From positions 4,029,030 to 4,093,029 of the forward strand of contig NC_043740.1 in the NCBI RefSeq assembly GCF_004337985.1: DNA of 64,000 nt. Direction: 5' to 3'. Origin of the DNA: Pyricularia pennisetigena (taxonomy: Eukaryota; Ascomycota; Sordariomycetes; Magnaporthales; Pyriculariaceae). This document shows, piece after piece, positions 45,718 to 56,741 of this stretch. Below the pieces are notes generated by a model. The model ran no database searches and was not told the DNA's origin. It saw only the letters and a program-made list of their open reading frames with translations. Numbering within the stretch: position 1 is the stretch's first letter; every line of letters starts with the position of its first letter. Position numbers and translations under genes: made by a program.

Positions 45718-47091
45718 ATGGAGTTCGTCAACGCCAACAAGGGCATAGCCCTCTGCAAGGAGGGCAATTATGCCGACGCGATCCCACATCTGACAAAGGC
45801 GATCGCCGTCACCATGTCCCCGATCTGGCTTCTCGCCCGCGCGGAGGCATACACGAAAGAATCCCAGTTTGAGCGTGCCCTCGTTGACGCCGAGCATGCG
45901 TACAACATTGCTGCTGCGCGGCAGCATTCGCAGAGGCTCGAGCAGATGCTCGAGGCCCAGTATCGGCGAGGTGTGGCGCTCTTCCGGCTGGGGAGATACG
46001 CCGACGCTGACGCCTGCCTGTTGTGGGCAGTGAGGTTGGGCAGTGGAGCTTCGGCGCGTGAGGAGGATCCGGTACTGGCCAAGGTCGACGACAATGGCTT
46101 CTACAATTGCACGGTGGAGCAGGCGGAGAAGGAAAAGCCTGTCTCCCCGGAGAAGGGCAATGTGAACCAGGCTGATCTGACTAAGAGCAGAAAGTGGGTT
46201 AGGGCGCATTCTATGCGGCAGGTGTGTTTGTCCAACCTGGCGAGGTTGCCATCCGATGCAACCGAGAGGAAGTTGACTGTGGCCAGGACGCCAAACCCGC
46301 CTGCATTGGTGGATGGGGAGTACGATCCGGACGGAAGCAAGGACACTTCGGAAAAGGAAGCCGGTGGACGCCAGGGGCCCGCAACAGCAGACACCGCTGC
46401 CACGGCCGCGAAACCTCAGCAGCTTCGGGTTGACTTTTTCCAAAACTCTGCCAACGTTACCATAAGCATATTTTGCAAAGGAGTTGACAAGAAAACCTTT
46501 CGCGCCGAAGTCAAAAACTCAAGAACCATTGTACTACACAACATGCCCAAAGAGGGTGATACGCCGGTGACGCTCAGCTTAGCTTATGAGATTGAGCCAG
46601 GCACCATTAAGCAGTTCGTCGGATCTGTCAAGGTTGAGCTAACGCTGGTCAAGGCGCAACCGGGCGAGAAATGGAAAACGTGGGGCACCATGGCCGACTC
46701 GTCCGACCCTCCGTCGATATCCCAACCGAAGGAGTCAGTGTCAGTGCTATCTGAACCCGATGTGGAAGACGTACCGCCGAAGCCCGAGCCGATACCGGAC
46801 TGGGTGCTCCAGAACAAGCCGCCGCCATATCCAACAAGCTCTAAGAGTGGACCCAAGGACTGGGAGAAGCTCGGCGATGACGATGAGGAGCCACAGGATG
46901 TGAACCATTTCTTTGAGAAGCTGTACAAGGGCGCGACACCTGAGGCTAGGCGTGCCATGATGAAGAGCTACACGGAAAGCAATGGGACAGAGCTGAGCAT
47001 GGACTGGTCGGATGTTGCCAACCGCCGGGTTGAGGTTCATCCGCCTGAGGGTGTTGACGTGAAGAATTGGGACGGGACTAAGCGGAAGTAA
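45718..47091 (+). CDS. SGT1: SGT1 co-chaperone (TPR-CS-SGS)
   Basis: Single exon, 457 residues from the ATG at 45718. Three parts in order. A TPR region (about residues 1-110: FVNANKGIALCKEGNYADAIPHLTKAIA, then LARAEAYTKESQFERALVDAEHA). A CS domain (about residues 235-315: RVDFFQNSANVTISIFCKGVDKKTF...AYEIEPGTIKQFVGSVKVELTLVKA). An SGS domain (about residues 375-457: DWEKLGDDDEEPQDVNHFFEKLYKGATPEARRAMMKSYTESNGTELSMDW, ending in VDVKNWDGTKRK). SGT1 works with Hsp90 and Skp1 in assembly of SCF ligases and the kinetochore CBF3 complex. The linker between TPR and CS is long and Ala/Thr-rich. Confidence 0.95.
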   Translation: MEFVNANKGIALCKEGNYADAIPHLTKAIAVTMSPIWLLARAEAYTKESQFERALVDAEHAYNIAAARQHSQRLEQMLEAQYRRGVALFRLGRYADADACLLWAVRLGSGASAREEDPVLAKVDDNGFYNCTVEQAEKEKPVSPEKGNVNQADLTKSRKWVRAHSMRQVCLSNLARLPSDATERKLTVARTPNPPALVDGEYDPDGSKDTSEKEAGGRQGPATADTAATAAKPQQLRVDFFQNSANVTISIFCKGVDKKTFRAEVKNSRTIVLHNMPKEGDTPVTLSLAYEIEPGTIKQFVGSVKVELTLVKAQPGEKWKTWGTMADSSDPPSISQPKESVSVLSEPDVEDVPPKPEPIPDWVLQNKPPPYPTSSKSGPKDWEKLGDDDEEPQDVNHFFEKLYKGATPEARRAMMKSYTESNGTELSMDWSDVANRRVEVHPPEGVDVKNWDGTKRK

Positions 47092-47338
47092 CACCTGAAC
47101 TTTATGCATCCAAGCACATTAGCTAACTAGCTAGTTAACTGAAAGGGGTCAGGTCGATATGGGATAACCCAAAAAAAAGTCAGTTTTGCCGGCCTATGAT
47201 GTAAAATAATCAAAGAAGCTGGTCTGGTTCTGGTACAGTACTTTGGCAGTTATGAGAGCAGCAACTTTAGCGCGGGATTAAGGCTAGGTATAGCGATATC
47301 AAAGACTAGGTTGACATTTTACGGCTCATCCACACCCG

Positions 47339-48250
47339 TCAGGCTGCATCACCCCTCCATATCTTGCGACTAAGCTCCTTGTCCTCGACAATCCACCCCT
47401 TCAGGCATTCTGCCCTAGGCTCCAATTCGTCCGGCCCACCCTGCTGGACAAGTACCAACTCAGGGTTCTGCACCATGATACCAACACCTGCATCTTTGGT
47501 TTCTAGCCTTGCATCATGTCCAAGGAGCAAGTCTGCTACCATCCTGCCGAATACCACACTCCCCCACTTGTCGAGATGCGTCGTGTCACCAGGATTGCTG
47601 TTATACTTCTTACTGGCCTCCGCACCAAGGGCCTGTACATAGCTCGCGCTCGCCTGGTTCAGATCGACAAATCTTGCACCGGAATTGCCCGCCGCCGTCT
47701 TGGCCAAGCTCCTCTCAACACCAAGAGAATCTATAAGCGTTCCGTTGGCCGAGAAATCCCTTCTCGACAGTGGGCTCAGTATCACTGGCAGGCCGCCTGC
47801 GGCCCTGACATCGGCAGCAAACTTCTCCAAGTTTGACTGGAACTGATCTCTCGAGACACCGCGGGACGGTAGTTGGTCATTGTGCCCAAACTGGATCGTC
47901 ACCACACAGCTGCTGTTTGCGCTGTTTTGTTGGACTGACGACAGCACACGGTCCCACTCCCCTGCCTCGACAAAAGATGCCGTCGTCGCGCCGTTGATGC
48001 CGTGGTTGACGCCCCAGGCCCCCGCTGTGTCGTTGAGATAAGACAGAAACCCCGTGCCCCACCCGCCACCGTTTGGACTCTGGATGGCTGTCGTGGAATC
48101 ACCAGCTAGGAAGAACGCGAAAGGTTTGGTCTGGCAGTGCTGCTGCTGGGGCACCTCTGTAGGTGCGGCTCCGACATATGCCATGAGAGGCACCGCTCCG
48201 ACGAGGCATGCGGCTGCAATCAGACGATTAGAACAAGCGCAAGATCTCAT
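47339..48250 (-). CDS. Secreted SGNH esterase, rhamnogalacturonan acetylesterase-like
   Basis: Single exon, 303 residues, ATG at 48250. The first ~28 residues (LIAAACLVGAVPLMAYVGA) are a signal peptide. SGNH/GDSL blocks are complete: FLAGDSTTA (nucleophile Ser), GGWGTGF (Gly), FGHNDQ (Asn) and DTTHLDKWG (Asp and His). This set and the spacing fit carbohydrate esterase family 12-type rhamnogalacturonan acetylesterases, which deacetylate the pectin backbone outside the cell. The C-terminal ~60 residues beyond the His block are longer than the minimal enzyme and carry a Gly/Pro-rich stretch of unknown role. It is convergent with SGT1, with about 250 bases between stops. Confidence 0.88.
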   Translation of the reverse strand: MRSCACSNRLIAAACLVGAVPLMAYVGAAPTEVPQQQHCQTKPFAFFLAGDSTTAIQSPNGGGWGTGFLSYLNDTAGAWGVNHGINGATTASFVEAGEWDRVLSSVQQNSANSSCVVTIQFGHNDQLPSRGVSRDQFQSNLEKFAADVRAAGGLPVILSPLSRRDFSANGTLIDSLGVERSLAKTAAGNSGARFVDLNQASASYVQALGAEASKKYNSNPGDTTHLDKWGSVVFGRMVADLLLGHDARLETKDAGVGIMVQNPELVLVQQGGPDELEPRAECLKGWIVEDKELSRKIWRGDAA

Positions 48251-48821
48251 CCTTGATGTATTTTTTCCTATGCTCTGCTTTTTGTCTGGGTATGTGCGTT
48301 GTCGAACTGGATAGCTCGAAACCGGTCGGTTCTCTGGCCTTCAGCAAGCTGGTCCAGATGTGCGAATGTGCTCATTGGTGGCCAAAAATCCAGACGGCAC
48401 AAAAGATTGAAAAAAATAAAAATGAAAATGAGGTGCAGCTTGTGTGCCATTTGAGTTCTCGCAGTCCTGCTGCGGCACTTGACATACTGGCCGACTACCG
48501 TCCATTAGTAGACCGGCCGATCATGAGACCGGCGTTTAGTGCATATTCAGTGAGCGCCGCGTTTCACTAGACACGCCCGATTCGATCCCAAAAGTCACGC
48601 GCGTAGTGTCTCGTGTCAGATGCTCGGTGCATGGGAGGAATGGTTCATGAATTCTTCACATTCAACATTGCCTGACCTTTCGGCTATCAACTCGGCTTGA
48701 ACTATATGCAGCTTTCTGGTATCAGGATACGTCCGTGCTTGGCGATAGAAGATTCTAATCCTGTGATCGCCCCAGTACCGACTGCCCATCCTCGCGATCA
48801 AAGTCTTCGTGCGCCTATAGG
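48251..48821. other. Intergenic between SGNH esterase and SEN2 genes
   Basis: Promoter of the esterase gene and 3' flank of SEN2. Nothing else recognised. Confidence 0.45.
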
Positions 48822-50375
48822 CTAGCGATTGCGGTTGGACGACCAACGCCTTACCATCACTTCTCTCACTTTGTACTGCTCCAGCAAGCCAGCAATGCCC
48901 TTCTTTGGGTCTGACACCAAGTCGACGGCTGAGGGCGGTGGGATGTCTACGTAGACAAGAACCAGACTTTTGAGCACGTGCGAAAGAACCCGTTGGATTC
49001 CATGTAGCCAGAACCAAGATAGATGTTGCTGCGGGTGTTTGCGCTCCTCGAGGTTCCAGTCGGGATGTGAATAAGACGGGAGCACCACGAGGCCAAATTC
49101 AGCATGATCAAATACAGGTCCGCGCCGGTAAAGGAGCAAGTCGACTCCGAACTTGACGCCCTCGCGAGGAACCCAGCCAAGCGATCGGAAGTGGTGGAAC
49201 ACAACGTAATGAACAAGGAAAGAGTCATCGGTGCGCAGATCAGAGGATGCCCGGCCCGACAATCGCGGTGGGAAATAGTAGTGATCGGCAAATAGGTGCA
49301 GAAGCTCCAGGTTTGACATTTTTGCCTTCGTTTTTGGATCTACGACTGCCAGCGTGCCGATGGCAAAGGAAAGATAGAATGCTTCCTGTGCAGATAGCTG
49401 CAGGTGCTCGAGGTCTCGAGTCTCGTCAAGAGGCGCGCGGTGCGATATGTCACGACCTGCACCAGTGGGCACTGGTGATGGTTTCACGGCATCCTTCTGC
49501 AGTTGTGACTGCGAACCTCCAGGGCCAGGCGGATCATTTTCATCAAATGTGGTCGATGCGACCCCACCAGAGAACCGGACATTCTTCTGCTTCTTTAGTA
49601 GATGATGCAGACCTTCAATCTTGTGTGACGGTGGATGTGCACTACCATTGGACTTTTGAGCACCATTGACTTTAGGCTTTTCTGGCGAGGGAGCCAGATC
49701 GCAGGATGCCCCGCTTGTGCCGTTGGCTAGGCCGCTGGTGAAATTGGTTATCGAGGTTAAGACCTTCAGATCCGACGCCGAGTTGGGTAGCCGGAGGAGC
49801 TCAAGAGGGCCAACTGGAGGGACGATGGCTTGCAGGACATGGGAGCCAGGTAGGACAGCAGCAGCTAGACTTTCCTCAAGACGAGTCTGTTCTATAAGCT
49901 CCTGCTCTAGCCTTGCTCGTTCCCATTTGGCCCGAAGACGTTCCTCTCTTCTCTTGTTTGTATTTTGTTCTGCAACACTGACGGTATCGACACCACGGCG
50001 GTTCATCTCTCGCTTCAGCCAGTTTGGCTCGCTGCGGCTCAGACTTCCTTTTCCAAAGAAGCCTTGTTCCCACAGAGCTCTGATGTCGACAGCATCCGAG
50101 ATGTTGACGGATCTGGTCTCTGGCGACCACTCGCCCTGGTACAACTTGGAGGGTTCATTTGGTGGCCTGGCGAAGACTGTCTGCTTCAACCATATATAGA
50201 TGAGATGCGCGAGAGACAGCGGGTTACTCGGGTAAAAGCTTGGCAAGGGAAAAGTTCTGATGGGGGCTGGTAGGGCATAGACCTGGTGGGCTGGAATTCT
50301 GGGCGCCACGGGCTTTTTGGAAGCAGCTCTCGTGCTAGGTGAGTCTGAGCTGGTTCTGCAATTTTTCTCAGCCAT
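48822..50375 (-). CDS. SEN2: tRNA-splicing endonuclease catalytic subunit Sen2
   Basis: Single exon, 517 residues, ATG at 50375. Sen2 cuts the 5' splice site of intron-containing tRNAs within the Sen2/Sen15/Sen34/Sen54 complex. The N-terminal part carries the Sen2 hallmark FFGKGSLSRSEPNWLKRE (about residues 104-125). The middle ~200 residues are variable and coiled/disordered. The C-terminal nuclease domain (about residues 330-517) begins LELLHLFADHYYFPPRL, continues VHYVVFHHFRSLGWVPREGVKFGVDLLLYRRGPVFDHAEF (catalytic Tyr and His) and then LSHVLKSLVLVYV (catalytic Lys). All three catalytic residues are present. It shares an upstream region of about 1.2 kb with the divergent ceramide glucosyltransferase gene. 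Confidence 0.92.
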   Translation of the reverse strand: MAEKNCRTSSDSPSTRAASKKPVAPRIPAHQVYALPAPIRTFPLPSFYPSNPLSLAHLIYIWLKQTVFARPPNEPSKLYQGEWSPETRSVNISDAVDIRALWEQGFFGKGSLSRSEPNWLKREMNRRGVDTVSVAEQNTNKRREERLRAKWERARLEQELIEQTRLEESLAAAVLPGSHVLQAIVPPVGPLELLRLPNSASDLKVLTSITNFTSGLANGTSGASCDLAPSPEKPKVNGAQKSNGSAHPPSHKIEGLHHLLKKQKNVRFSGGVASTTFDENDPPGPGGSQSQLQKDAVKPSPVPTGAGRDISHRAPLDETRDLEHLQLSAQEAFYLSFAIGTLAVVDPKTKAKMSNLELLHLFADHYYFPPRLSGRASSDLRTDDSFLVHYVVFHHFRSLGWVPREGVKFGVDLLLYRRGPVFDHAEFGLVVLPSYSHPDWNLEERKHPQQHLSWFWLHGIQRVLSHVLKSLVLVYVDIPPPSAVDLVSDPKKGIAGLLEQYKVREVMVRRWSSNRNR

Positions 50376-51197
50376 TTTCGACTTTTAGCATGTCGGCACT
50401 GTTGTAGACAGGGAACTGTAAGTCAAACAACTTTGGCCAAGATGGTATGCTTCTGGGAGGAGGGAGCTCTGCAAGCAACCAAGGTAAGGTAGCTAGGACG
50501 GAGGAATAGATCACCATGACAGCATACCACTTGGCATGCGCCCACATGGCAAAATTCGATCGCTCAGATACCGTTGTAGTCTATAATAAGAGGCACTCAT
50601 GGAGAGCTACTAAGTAGGTCTCTCAGCACCAATGATGAAGTCATCACCGCGATCGGTGCACTTGCACGGTAGGGTACTCTGGAAAAGCGCGGCTGCCAAG
50701 CTGGCATATTGAAGGCCATGATGGCAAACAATGGCGACTTACCGATTTGAGGGAAGGTCCCTCTGCGATACCGGCAGAGGCTGGTTGGAGGCGGCCATTC
50801 AAGACCGCAAAGTATACATCAGCCAGCTGAAGCAGAGGGTATTAGATACTGAGACTAATTTTTCTGGTACTGGTTTTGAATCAAAGATGGTAAGATGGAC
50901 GGAGCCAGGAGTGATCAGATCTCAGATTGGAGATTTTGTAGGCGAAGTTTTTTTTTTTTTTTTCTGCCAGGCCCCACCCACACTGGAGGCGCTCGGCACG
51001 GGCCAGTACTTGGCGAGTCAACACTTTATTTACCGCATGCCATTGGCTGGAGAAGCTTCATATGGGGTTAGCTTTCAGTGGGGTTCAATTGGATTGTTCT
51101 GATTGGGGATTGAACTTCCAAGGACGGTGTCAGGCTTGGCAGGCTTGGCACATGGTTAGTTAATCGTGTGGAGTAGGGAATCGTCACTTGAGCGTAG

Positions 51198-51232
<35 letters not shown>

Positions 51233-51544
51233 GTCGAGATTTCACGCGATCGAAGGAACGGATAAGTGGGATCCACCAGCTAAAGCTATCGAATCTCACA
51301 GTCATGGGTCTTAACTTCAGGGGCTTTTTCTTAGCTAGAGACTAGCAGAAAGGTGGCAGTTCGAGAGGACAATGAAGCCAACGTCTATCTACCAAAACTT
51401 GAATCAAGCTGCTGCTTTACCAACCATAGCAACAGCTTAATTGTCCCACCGCACTTGTGAGCCTCCACCGCGCCCGTCGCCCTCTGCACACAGTTGCCAC
51501 GTTCCGCTTTGCAACATCACCACCTTCGACAGATGCCGTTGCTC
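50376..51544. other. Divergent promoter region of SEN2 and glucosyltransferase genes, with long poly-A
   Basis: About 1.2 kb. A 33-base A tract lies at 51198-51230 and a T tract at about 50948-50963. An open frame at 50731-51102 has no recognisable content. Confidence 0.5.
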
Positions 51545-53117
51545 ATGGATGGGCTGGCTTATGCCGGAGCAATCTGGTCGCCTGTTGTTTTTTGCGTCCA
51601 GGCCATTGGTTTATATCAACTGTAAGACAAACCCGAGGGTCGATCGAAGCCTTTGGGCTACATGCAATCCCACCTCAAGCCTCTAGAGTCGCTTTGTCTA
51701 ACAAGTATACCCCTCGTTCAGCTTTCGCTCCTATTCGCGTCCTCCGCCTCCGCCAATATCGCCTTCACTCGCATCTCAGGATGTACCGCACGTAACCGTG
51801 ATTCGCCCAGTCAAAGGCCTCGAGCCGCAGCTGTACGAATGCCTGATCTCGACCCTCCAGCAATCGTATCCAAGGGACAAGCTAAGCGTGCACCTCTGCA
51901 TCTCATCCAAAGATGACCCCGCCTACCCTGTCCTAAAGAAGATCGTGGCCGAATACGGCGCCACACATGACGTCCGTCTCTTTGTCGAAACCGAAGATCC
52001 GTTGCTCTACGGCACGGCTGGTGACACACGTAACCTTGGCCCCAATCCCAAGATTCGGAACATCAGTCACGCCTACCGTGAAGCCAAAGGCGACATAATA
52101 TGGATCATTGACTGCAACATATGGGTGTCTAAAGGCACGGCTGGCCGGATGGTTGATAAGCTATGCGGTTTCCCTGCTGGCTCCAGGCCCTACAAGTTCG
52201 TCCACCAGCTTCCCCTGTCTGTGGACGTCACTCCGCCTCAAGACTCCCACGTCCTGCGAACCGGCGGCGGCCGCCTCGATGAGATGTTCATGGCAACCAC
52301 GCATGGCAAATTCTATAGCGCAATCAACACCGTTGGCGTCGCACCCTGCATCTGTGGCAAGAGTAACATGTTCCGCAAATCCCATATCGACCGCCTCACT
52401 GATCCAGCACACAACCCTATACTGCCGAAAGAAACAGTGTCCCGCCCACACGGTATAGACTACTTCTCGGCATACATCTGCGAGGACCACCTGATTGGAG
52501 ATTTGCTCTGGCGTTCGCATGTGCCCGGCCATGGCAACCACGGCCTAGTATTCGGCGACCTGGCTTTGCAACCCATGACGAACAATTCGGTTGGGTCATA
52601 CATTGGCCGCCGGGTGAGATGGCTTCGCGTGCGCAAGTGGACGGTCATCCTAGCAACTCTGGTCGAGCCCGGAGTCGAGTCAATGGTTTGCTGCATGGCG
52701 TTCGCCCATGCTCTGACCACCACGCCGTGGTGCCCCAACCCCGCCGACTGGCCCATCCCCCATACCTGGACTGCCCTGTGGTCCATCTGGTTGGCTGCAA
52801 TCGCCGTCTGGGCCACAATGGACTATGTGGTGTACTGTTTTCTCCATTCTTGTCGCAGCATCGAAAATGACGCAGACTCTCCAGACTTTGCGCAAGGCAA
52901 AGAGCTCATGAGGCGGCCTTTTGGCGCCTGGATTCTGGCATGGATCGGTCGTGAAGTTCTTGCACTGCCTATCTGGACCAGGGCTGTGTTACTCGGCACC
53001 ACAGTCACGTGGCGAGGCACCAAATTCAAGGTAATGCGAGACCAAAGTGCGGTTGAAATCTCAAATACAGGAACTAAATCGAATGTTAACGGGTCGACAA
53101 AGAAAAGGTTGAGTTGA
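51545..53117 (+). CDS. Ceramide glucosyltransferase (GT21)
   Basis: Two exons, 51545-51621 and 51722-53117, 490 residues. The first exon encodes the membrane segment MDGLAYAGAIWSPVVFCVQA, which is missed if only the long frame starting at a GTG (51798) is used. The intron runs GTAAGA...TCTAAC...TTCAG. The enzyme transfers glucose from UDP-glucose to ceramide at the Golgi/ER membrane to make glucosylceramide. Family motifs are all present: HVTVIRPVKGLEPQLYECL, SSKDDPA (D1), the DCNIW motif near Asp156 (D2), ICEDHLIGDLLW near Asp281 (D3) and the product-site GRRVRWLRVRK, which is the (R/Q)xxRW signature. At least two hydrophobic segments follow toward the C-terminus. Confidence 0.93.
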
Positions 53118-53660
53118 GTTGAGGCAATTCTCTGTTGGGGGTGGGTTTGCAGATAATGAAAGGCATGCTTGGTGACTACTGGGTTTGGCCGGTTAGACAG
53201 ACAGCCTATAGACTCCGATACCACTTATTAAATATGTACTGTAATACTGAATTTTTGAATCATAACCTCGATTGCGTTGGTTGCAGGAACTTCAGCAAAG
53301 CAATAGAGCTATACACGTTACGTTGGCAGGTTTGTCTTCGGAGTTATCACACTGCATCCGGAAACTTGGTCGTCTAATCGACCTGGCAAATATTGTGGCT
53401 TCAGTAAGGACTCGCTGATTCTCCTGTCGCAGCAGAGCACAGGGCCGCGATGGCAACGGCCTTTGGAGTGAGCATACCTCATGAGGTTGGCCATGATGCC
53501 CCGCCCATCCCCACCAAATGATACATGTACATGTTCGCATCTCATAGGCTCGGTATATCACCTCCGCCCCGATCGGTGTCCCGTGCTTTCGTTTATCTTC
53601 TCCGGTCCCCCTGCAACCCGCTACGATTAGAACATCTCCTTGTCCTCAAACCCTTTCAAT
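53118..53660. other. Intergenic between glucosyltransferase and dehydrogenase genes
   Basis: 3' flank and promoter sequence. Short domain-free open frames only. Confidence 0.45.
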
Positions 53661-54854
53661 ATGGACTCGTTCGTCTACCGTAACACTCCCTCGCCCAAGG
53701 TCATATTTGGGCGCGGAACCCTCTCGAGCCTCGCAAATGAGATACGCTGCCTATCTGATCCCAGCGGCTGCAAAAAGCCTCTACTTGTGTCCTCACCTGG
53801 CCGTGTTTCTCTAGCCCAAGAAATTCGACAGATGCTCGGCGAGGATGGAATTTCTCAGGTCGAGCTAGTCAGCACTGCCACCGTCCATAATCCTAGCTCC
53901 GTCATAAATGATGCTCTACCACTGGCGGCCGATCGGGATTGTATCGTATCGTTGGGCGGCGGCAGTGCCGTAGGGCTGGGGAAAACACTTGCTTTGAGGA
54001 CGGGACTACCCCATGTGGTTATCCCCACGACCTACTCGGGCTCTGAAATGACACCGATCCTAGGGGAGAAGGGTGCTGATGGAAAGAAAGTTTCGGTGAC
54101 GGACCCCAAGATCCTGCCGACCGTCGTCATCTACGACGTGGATTTGACATTGGACTTACCCCTGAAGGTATCCTTCCCGAGTGGCATTAACGCCCTTGCC
54201 CACTCAAGTGAGTTGCATATCTCACCCAGTGCTACCATTCTTTGCACTTTCTGACGTGAAAGTTGAACTGTATTGCCAGTTGAGGCTTTGTATGCCGAGC
54301 ACAGCAACCCGGTAACGTCGATTCTTGCCTTGGAATCCATCAGGTCTCTCAGCTCTGCTCTTGGTAGGCTGAGTGGGAATCCGAAGTCGGTCCAGGCTCG
54401 CACCACCCTCTTACGTGGTGCTTTCCTCGCAGGATATGTCGTCGCCTCCACTGGGATAGCTCTGCAGCACAAGCTGACCCATGCTGTGGCTGGCACGGCC
54501 GGACTCCCGCATGCGGAGACGCACGCAATACTGTTGCCTCATAGTCTTGCCTATAACTTACACTCCATACCAAAACAAACCATAGCGAGCTTGACAGAAG
54601 CCATGTCACCGATGGAGGTTTCTGGGTCTGTCGCTGATCTGCCGGGGCCTGTCATCCTGCTAAACGATTTGCTCGGTGTCATCGGCATTCCACGCGCCCT
54701 CAAGGACCTGGGGATGGCGAAGTCTGACATCGAAAAAGTCACTGATGTGGCCATGGAAAAGCCGTACTGGAACCCCCGTTCAATCGAAAAGGAAAAAGTC
54801 CGGGAGTTGATAAGGCGGGCTTGGGAAGGAGAAACAGCCAGAGCTGACTTATAA
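53661..54854 (+). CDS. Iron-type alcohol dehydrogenase, maleylacetate reductase-like
   Basis: Two exons, 53661-54207 and 54280-54854, 373 residues; the intron runs GTGAGT...GCCAG and its junction restores GINALAHSIEALYAEH. The ATG at 53661 was chosen because the frame upstream starts only with TTG. Group III (iron-containing) dehydrogenase signatures are the NAD(P) motif IVSLGGGSAVGLGK, the block IPTTYSGSEMTPI, and the metal-site histidines of ALAHSIEALY and GLPHAETHAILLPH. The GSEMTPI...TDPKILPTVVIYD pattern is that of maleylacetate reductases, which reduce maleylacetate to 3-oxoadipate in aromatic-ring breakdown. The exact substrate is not proven by sequence. This is the last intact gene before the AT-rich mobile-element region, whose composition shift begins within about 100 bases of its stop. 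Confidence 0.88.
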
Positions 54855-55058
54855 AAAGCCTTGATTGTTGGAATCCTTGATTGTTGGAATAGCAGCAGTA
54901 TTTGGATTAAAGCTGATATATGCACGGATTTTTAATTATCCAAAACTAATCTACAGGTAGGCACATCAATATCTATTCATGTGGGGCAAAAACCATGAAT
55001 GAGCAAGAATAATTCTTTTTTATAGTGGGTGACCCACAAGTGGATATTACCCGGAAAT
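54855..55058. other. Boundary between genic and AT-rich repeat DNA
   Basis: Composition changes from gene-like to AT-rich over this short interval. A GTTGGAATCCTTGATTGTTGGAAT-type short direct repeat (two copies of TTGATTGTTGGAAT) lies at about 54860-54890, just after the dehydrogenase stop. Confidence 0.5.
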
Positions 55059-55810
55059 TATAAGAATGATAAGCTTATATTATAAGCTTAAGCACATAGT
55101 AGATATTACGATGCACTATAATGCACAATTAATATGCAATGTATAACGTGTATTAATCAAATAATGCAATACAATTGCATGTGATTAATGCACATATGAT
55201 CCATACGCAGATCACACGCAGATCATGTGATTGATGCACGTACGAATCATACGCAAATCATACGCAGATCATGTGTTTCATGCACATACGATTCATACGC
55301 AAAACTATTTTGGTAAAAATAAACGCATAATACAAATATAGGTAAGGTTTCAAAAATGCATTATGAAATGTTTCAAATATAAAACGTTTAAAATGGCCAC
55401 ATATATAAATAGGTAAACGCTAATGCGTTGTTTTATTTTATCCTAACTGGGAAAATAAAATGCAACCTTTAATACGTGGATTTATAATACATGGATTGTC
55501 AAATGCAATATTTTTGCAGATAAATAGGGAAGAATTTCCCGCCTTAAAATTAGAGGAGGTTCTAGGATCTATCTATCTATCGATCCATCTATCTATCGAT
55601 CCATCCATCTATCGATCCATCCATCCATCCATCCATCGATCTATCTATTAGATCAACTACGGATTTCTACTTGACACAAAACCAACCGTCAACTATTAAT
55701 GCAATTTTACCTCTACCTTACTTATAAAAAGTGACTTTTTTCCGTTATAAATATTTACCTTATATAAATATATTCACCTTACAATTCATTCTATAACCTT
55801 TCTTTGAACA
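55059..55810 (+). repeat. Copia-type LTR, left copy
   Basis: This segment is matched along its length by the reverse complement of 60174-61049. Its start reads TATAAGAATGATAAGC (the other copy has TATGAGAATAATAAGC) and it ends GAACA just before a primer-binding-like site. It contains two to three imperfect copies of an ACGCAGATCATGTG-type unit (about 55195-55310) and an ATCT/ATCC microsatellite. Differences between the copies are largely C/T and G/A changes, as after RIP. Confidence 0.75.
55568..55650. repeat. ATCT/ATCC tetranucleotide microsatellite inside LTR
   Basis: Runs of ATCT and ATCC or CATC units. The inverted LTR has a corresponding, shorter GATA/GATG block at about 60302-60352. 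Confidence 0.85.
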
Positions 55811-55830
55811 GGTTATCAACCCGGGTGCTC
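55811..55830 (+). other. Putative primer-binding site of copia element
   Basis: GGTTATCAACCCGGG directly follows the LTR end. It resembles GGTTATGAGCCC, the anticodon-stem complement of initiator tRNA-Met used by copia elements with half-tRNA primers, with changes. Confidence 0.4.
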
Positions 55831-56087
55831 GCTTGTTAAAAAGGCCACTTTTACCACCTTTTTACATATATTTTTTTATCTCAACTTTGTTTGAATACAA
55901 AGAACCTTTTTATTTACCTACCTATTGGTAAATTTAACACTGGGCCTAAATAAAAAGACATATATTTTCTACTTTTGAGAGAATATATCATAGCGGGTAT
56001 ATTATTTATATAATATTCCTTTAAATATAGAAAATCTATATTTATAAAAATAACATTTTCATATAAATAAAACCTATTTATTCAAAA

Positions 56088-56741
56088 ATGTCTGGTTTTG
56101 GATATAAGATTTCTATCCCAAAATTAAAGGGTACAGATAATTATGTTATCTGGTCCCTCCGAACCAAAGCTATTTTGACCGAAAAAGGTTATATCCACAA
56201 TATTACCGAAATCGGTGAAAACGATAAGAAAGCGTTAGCTTTATTGACGCTTATGTGTGAAGACGGTCCTTTATTGCAAATAAGGAACGAAAATACCACA
56301 AAAGAAGCTTGGTTAAAATTAGAAAACTTATATAATCCAAACAGGGTTACTACCGGTTTTTTAATCGCTAGGGAGTTTTTCAACACAACTCCACAAAGGT
56401 TTAAAGATATCGAAAAATACCTCAATAAAATAAAGGAGTTATCCGATAATTTAAAATCTAAAGATATAATTATCCCTGAACAAATAATTATATCTTGGGT
56501 ATTAAATTCATTAGATAATTCATATGAAGGCTTCATTTCTAATGTTAGTCAGGCATTAAGAAATAATCCAAAATCGTATAATACGGTTTCGTTATTTGCA
56601 CATTTAATTGAAGAATCCAAAGGCAAAAATGACAATAAAATATTCCTGACCAATAAATTTGGAAATAATAAAAAGAAATCGTTCAAAAATCGAATCGAAA
56701 AAGCCAAAAATAAAGGCAAATTTTGCAAAATGTGCAGATGA
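56088..56741 (+). pseudogene. Copia gag remnant, truncated in the zinc knuckle
   Basis: Open frame of 217 residues from an ATG 278 bases after the LTR. It reads as a copia gag (UBN2-type): IPKLKGTDNYVIWSLRTKAIL near the start, TKEAWLKLENLYNP in the middle, and IIISWVLNSLDNSYEGFI. A Lys/Asn-rich tail follows. The frame stops at a TGA inside the C-terminal zinc knuckle (CKMC, stop, then GH in the same frame), and the last Cys is out of frame. No pol follows in this orientation. It is AT-rich, in line with RIP, yet most of gag is still open. Confidence 0.8.

Noticed and set aside
42668..53117. Triterpene or glycolipid biosynthetic cluster built around the oxidosqualene cyclase
   Set aside because: Neighbours are SGT1, SEN2, Spo11 and a pectin esterase, with no P450, acyltransferase or transporter beside the cyclase. 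The glucosyltransferase is the ceramide type.
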